Below, in pieces: positions 6,175 to 7,979 of a stretch of 7,979 nucleotides of DNA; position 1 is the first letter of the stretch; the number at the start of each line of letters is the position of its first letter. Below the pieces are notes generated by a model. The model worked only from the letters and a program-made list of their open reading frames with translations. It was not told where the DNA came from and made no database searches. The position numbers were made by a program, and so were the translations under genes. Origin of the DNA: Alphaproteobacteria bacterium (lineage in GTDB: Bacteria; Pseudomonadota; Alphaproteobacteria; Kiloniellales; JAKSDN01); the NCBI GenBank assembly GCA_030598385.1, contig JAUVQB010000051.1:1-7979 (forward strand), given 5' to 3'.

Positions 6175-6852
6175 GTGATCGAAACGCGGAAGGTCAAGCG
6201 GCGGCACGGGATGCGCGGATGGCTGGCGCTGGGCTTCGGTCTGCTGCTGGCCTTCGCCGGCCCGCGCGCCCTCCTAACCGAGGAAAGCTTGGCCTCGAAT
6301 GGGTTGGCGGGGCGGCTTCTGATCGCGGCGCCGCATATGTCGGACCCCAACTTTTCGCAGACGGTCATTTATTTATTGCGTCACGGTCCGAGCGGGGCGC
6401 TCGGCTTGGTGATCAACCGGCCCATGGGCGAGGTACCGCTCGGCCGCTTGCTCGATCTGTTGAAGAATGGCGACGGCGCACGATCGGTCCCGAACGATGG
6501 CGGCGGGAGTGAGGTGGGCGCCCCTCTTCTCGTCTTCTTCGGAGGCCCCGTGGAGCCCTACCGGGCCTTCACCCTGCACAGCCGCGATGTCATGCCCGAG
6601 CACAGCGTGCCCGTCGACGACGAAACCGCGTACAGTGAACAGGACGACGTGCTGAAGGCGCTCGCCGACGATGCGGCCCCGAAAAGCATGATCTTCGTGC
6701 TCGGCTATGCCGGCTGGGCGGCGGGGCAGCTCGAAGGCGAACTGGACCGCGGCGATTGGTATGTGGCGGCCGCCGATCCCTCTCTGGTGTTCAGCGCCGA
6801 ACCCGGGAGCATCTGGGAGCGCGCGGTCGCGCTCTTCAGCACCGAGCTTTAG
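6175..6852 (+). CDS. yqgE: YqgE/AlgH-family protein with N-terminal signal-like segment
   Basis: A 225-residue member of the YqgE/AlgH (UPF0301, DUF179) family, whose biochemical role is not settled. The family domain starts at about residue 43 and shows the expected blocks: AGRLLIAAPHMSDPNFSQTVIYLLRHGPSGALGLVINRP in overlapping pieces at 45-83, FFGGPVEPYRAFTLHS (121-136), the ILGYAGW-like VLGYAGWAAGQLEGEL (175-190) and DWYVAAADPSLVF (194-206). The domain usually starts at the protein's N-terminus. Here it is preceded by about 42 residues, with a basic stretch (RKVKRRHGMR) and a hydrophobic core (GWLALGFGLLLAFAG, 15-29), which looks like a Sec signal peptide or anchor. The GTG at 6175 has AAGG eight bases upstream; an ATG at 6211 would still keep the hydrophobic segment. 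Confidence 0.9.
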   Translation: MIETRKVKRRHGMRGWLALGFGLLLAFAGPRALLTEESLASNGLAGRLLIAAPHMSDPNFSQTVIYLLRHGPSGALGLVINRPMGEVPLGRLLDLLKNGDGARSVPNDGGGSEVGAPLLVFFGGPVEPYRAFTLHSRDVMPEHSVPVDDETAYSEQDDVLKALADDAAPKSMIFVLGYAGWAAGQLEGELDRGDWYVAAADPSLVFSAEPGSIWERAVALFSTEL

Positions 6853-7025
6853 GGCGGCTTTTCTTTGCTTGGCTCCAGCCCACTCCCCCTCCCAGTGCGG
6901 AGCACTCGCGCTTCGCGCGCCCACAGCATACAATGGCATTGGGTGGACGGGAGGGGGCGGCGTAGCCGGGCGCTTCGCGCGGGCCGGCGCAGGGACTTAG
7001 CGAAGCGGCAACGCCCTAGAGTGCT
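6853..7025. repeat. Repeat-rich structured intergenic region
   Basis: This gap lies between the convergent yqgE and cysH genes and contains nested inverted repeats. CCCCCTCCC (6885-6893) pairs with GGGAGGGGG (6949-6957). Between them sit two tight perfect hairpins, AGTGC-GGA-GCACT (6894-6906) and CGCGC-TTC-GCGCG (6907-6919). Further on, CGCTTCGC (6971-6978) pairs with GCGAAGCG (7000-7007). GCGCTTCGCGCG occurs twice as a direct repeat (6908-6919 and 6970-6981). The region may be a REP-like element or a bidirectional terminator for both genes. No open frame of good quality is seen. Confidence 0.6.
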
Positions 7026-7793
7026 TCAACAACACCCGCCGAGCGGAGCCAAGTGAATGCCGCATTCGCTCTTGGCCAAGCCGGCCCAACGGCCCGAGCG
7101 CAGATCCGTGCCCGGCGCCGTCGCCTTGGTGCAGGGCTCGCAGCCGACCGAGAGGTAGCCGTCGGCCAGCAGCGGATGTTGCGGCAGGCCGCGCGCCTCG
7201 AAGGCCGCCTCGACCCGGTCGAGTGACCAGCCGGCCAGAGGGTTGATCTTCACCTTGCCGTCGACCGCCTCGATGGCCGGCAGGTCCCAACGCACCTCGC
7301 TCTGATAGCGCTTGCGGCCGGTGATCCAGGCGTCGAACCCGTCCAGCGCGCGCCTGAGCGGCAGCACCTTGCGCAGATGACAGCAGGCATTGGGGCTGTT
7401 CTGCCAGAGCCTCGCGTCGGGATCGCGAGCCAGCAGCTGAGACCAGTCCGGGCGCACGCTGCGGGCGTCCGTGAGGCCCAGCTCGGCCACCAGCTCGTCG
7501 CGGTAGTCGAGGGTTTCCTCGAAGTGCTTGCCGGTATCGAGAAAGATCACCGGCACCGCCGGGTTGATCTCCGCGACCAGTGCCAGGAGCAGGGCGGCTT
7601 CGGTCCCGAACGAGGAGACGACCGCGATCCGCCCGGGAAAAATCTGCCGGAGCATCGGCTCCAGCAAAGCCCTGCCGTCCAGCCCCTGGTAAACGGCCGC
7701 CAGTTGGCCGGCGATTCCGTCTGCGTCGACTCTTGCCTCGTCTGCGATCTCCGGTTCCAAATCCAGGTCCTCAACGAACCCCGGCTGCACCAT
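7026..7793 (-). CDS. cysH: Assimilatory adenylylsulfate (APS) reductase
   Basis: CysH reduces activated sulfate to sulfite with electrons from thioredoxin in cysteine biosynthesis. The 255-residue protein has the PAPS/APS-reductase fold: SSFGTEAALL (60-69) forms the phosphate-binding loop, FLDTGKHFEET (84-93 region) follows, then WITGRKRYQSEVR (156-168) and KINPLAGW (182-189). The pair C137-C138 plus C218-x2-C221 is the 4Fe-4S signature that separates the APS-using type from the cluster-free PAPS-using E. coli type. ECGIH (243-247) holds the catalytic C244 near the C-terminus. Two extra cysteines end the protein (254-255), which is unusual. The ATG follows the stop of the upstream DUF934 gene by nine bases, so the two form an operon on the minus strand. 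The usual partner, a sulfite reductase, probably lies further right, outside the window. Confidence 0.96.
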   Translation of the reverse strand: MVQPGFVEDLDLEPEIADEARVDADGIAGQLAAVYQGLDGRALLEPMLRQIFPGRIAVVSSFGTEAALLLALVAEINPAVPVIFLDTGKHFEETLDYRDELVAELGLTDARSVRPDWSQLLARDPDARLWQNSPNACCHLRKVLPLRRALDGFDAWITGRKRYQSEVRWDLPAIEAVDGKVKINPLAGWSLDRVEAAFEARGLPQHPLLADGYLSVGCEPCTKATAPGTDLRSGRWAGLAKSECGIHLAPLGGCC

Positions 7794-7802
7794 TTTCTGT
7801 GT

Positions 7803-7979
7803 TCAGCAGGCTCCTGTGCGTGCGACGAGGCGCTTCGGCTTTGCCGCGCCCCCGCGCGCGCGTTGGCGCAACGCGAAGGGCCGGTTGTCGGCGGTCGGCT
7901 GATACCAGACCGACATCTCCTCGAGGGCCGCCTGCCAGCGCTCGGCCGCATCGTCGCGATCGATCTGGAAGGCGTCGAA
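7803..7979 (-). CDS. DUF934 protein, C-terminal part (cut by window edge)
   Basis: Fifty-eight codons of a minus-strand gene end in a TGA at 7803-7805; the start lies beyond the right edge. The visible part begins FDAFQIDRDDAAERWQAAL and continues with SVWYQPTADNRPFALRQR, followed by a basic tail ending in GAC. The FDAF...W..A......YQP..D.RP.ALR pattern fits the C-terminus of DUF934 proteins, a family found beside cysH and cysI in many Proteobacteria and thought to help sulfite reduction. The position directly upstream of cysH supports this. The identification rests on a short stretch plus context, so it is probable, not certain. Confidence 0.7.
   Translation of the reverse strand, partial: FDAFQIDRDDAAERWQAALEEMSVWYQPTADNRPFALRQRARGGAAKPKRLVARTGAC

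Noticed and set aside
6964..7290. Minus-strand frame near the cysH 3' end (6997-7290)
   Set aside because: It is an out-of-frame reading of cysH, whose own frame contains the iron-sulfur and catalytic cysteines.

Overview
The window is GC-rich throughout, with short gaps, overlapping starts and protein families that point to an alphaproteobacterium of the Rhodospirillales/Rhizobiales kind. The clues are a SinR-like XRE regulator of the alphaproteobacterial type, the cysH plus DUF934 sulfate-assimilation pair, and a QueF/Tgt/QueA/QueG set. The assignment is inferred from composition and family resemblance, not from a marker gene. No rRNA, tRNA, CRISPR, IS element or phage gene is visible, so this is mainly chromosomal housekeeping sequence.

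Left part (1-1456): an AT-rich promoter-like leader precedes a 136-aa XRE-family regulator (249-659). A small Fe(II)/2-oxoglutarate dioxygenase-like protein with an AlkB-like residue pattern follows (about 758-1456). Its stop codon touches the next gene.

Centre (1477-5714): a compact plus-strand operon holds all four enzymes that turn preQ0 into queuosine in tRNA. QueF reduces preQ0 to preQ1. Tgt inserts preQ1 at G34 of tRNAs with GUN anticodons. QueA adds the epoxycyclopentanediol from S-adenosylmethionine, and QueG reduces epoxyqueuosine to queuosine. The order is queA, tgt, an unknown 102-aa membrane-anchored or secreted protein, queF, queG. The genes that make preQ0 (queC, queD, queE) are not in the window. 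The dioxygenase-like gene at the head and the small membrane protein in the middle are the two unexplained members. A perfect 9-bp-stem hairpin lies just after the queG stop, inside the 3' end of a convergent gene.

Right part (5672-7979): a minus-strand four-cysteine lipoprotein overlaps the end of queG by 43 bp. A YqgE/AlgH-family protein with an unusual N-terminal signal-like segment is transcribed divergently from it. A 173-bp gap full of inverted and direct repeats follows. The minus-strand assimilatory adenylylsulfate reductase gene cysH comes next, with the C-terminal end of a DUF934 protein just upstream of it in the same direction, cut by the window edge.

No wholly new system is evident. 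The items most worth checking are the AlkB-like gene coupled to the queuosine operon, the small protein between tgt and queF, the exported-looking YqgE, and the structured non-coding spots after queG and between yqgE and cysH.
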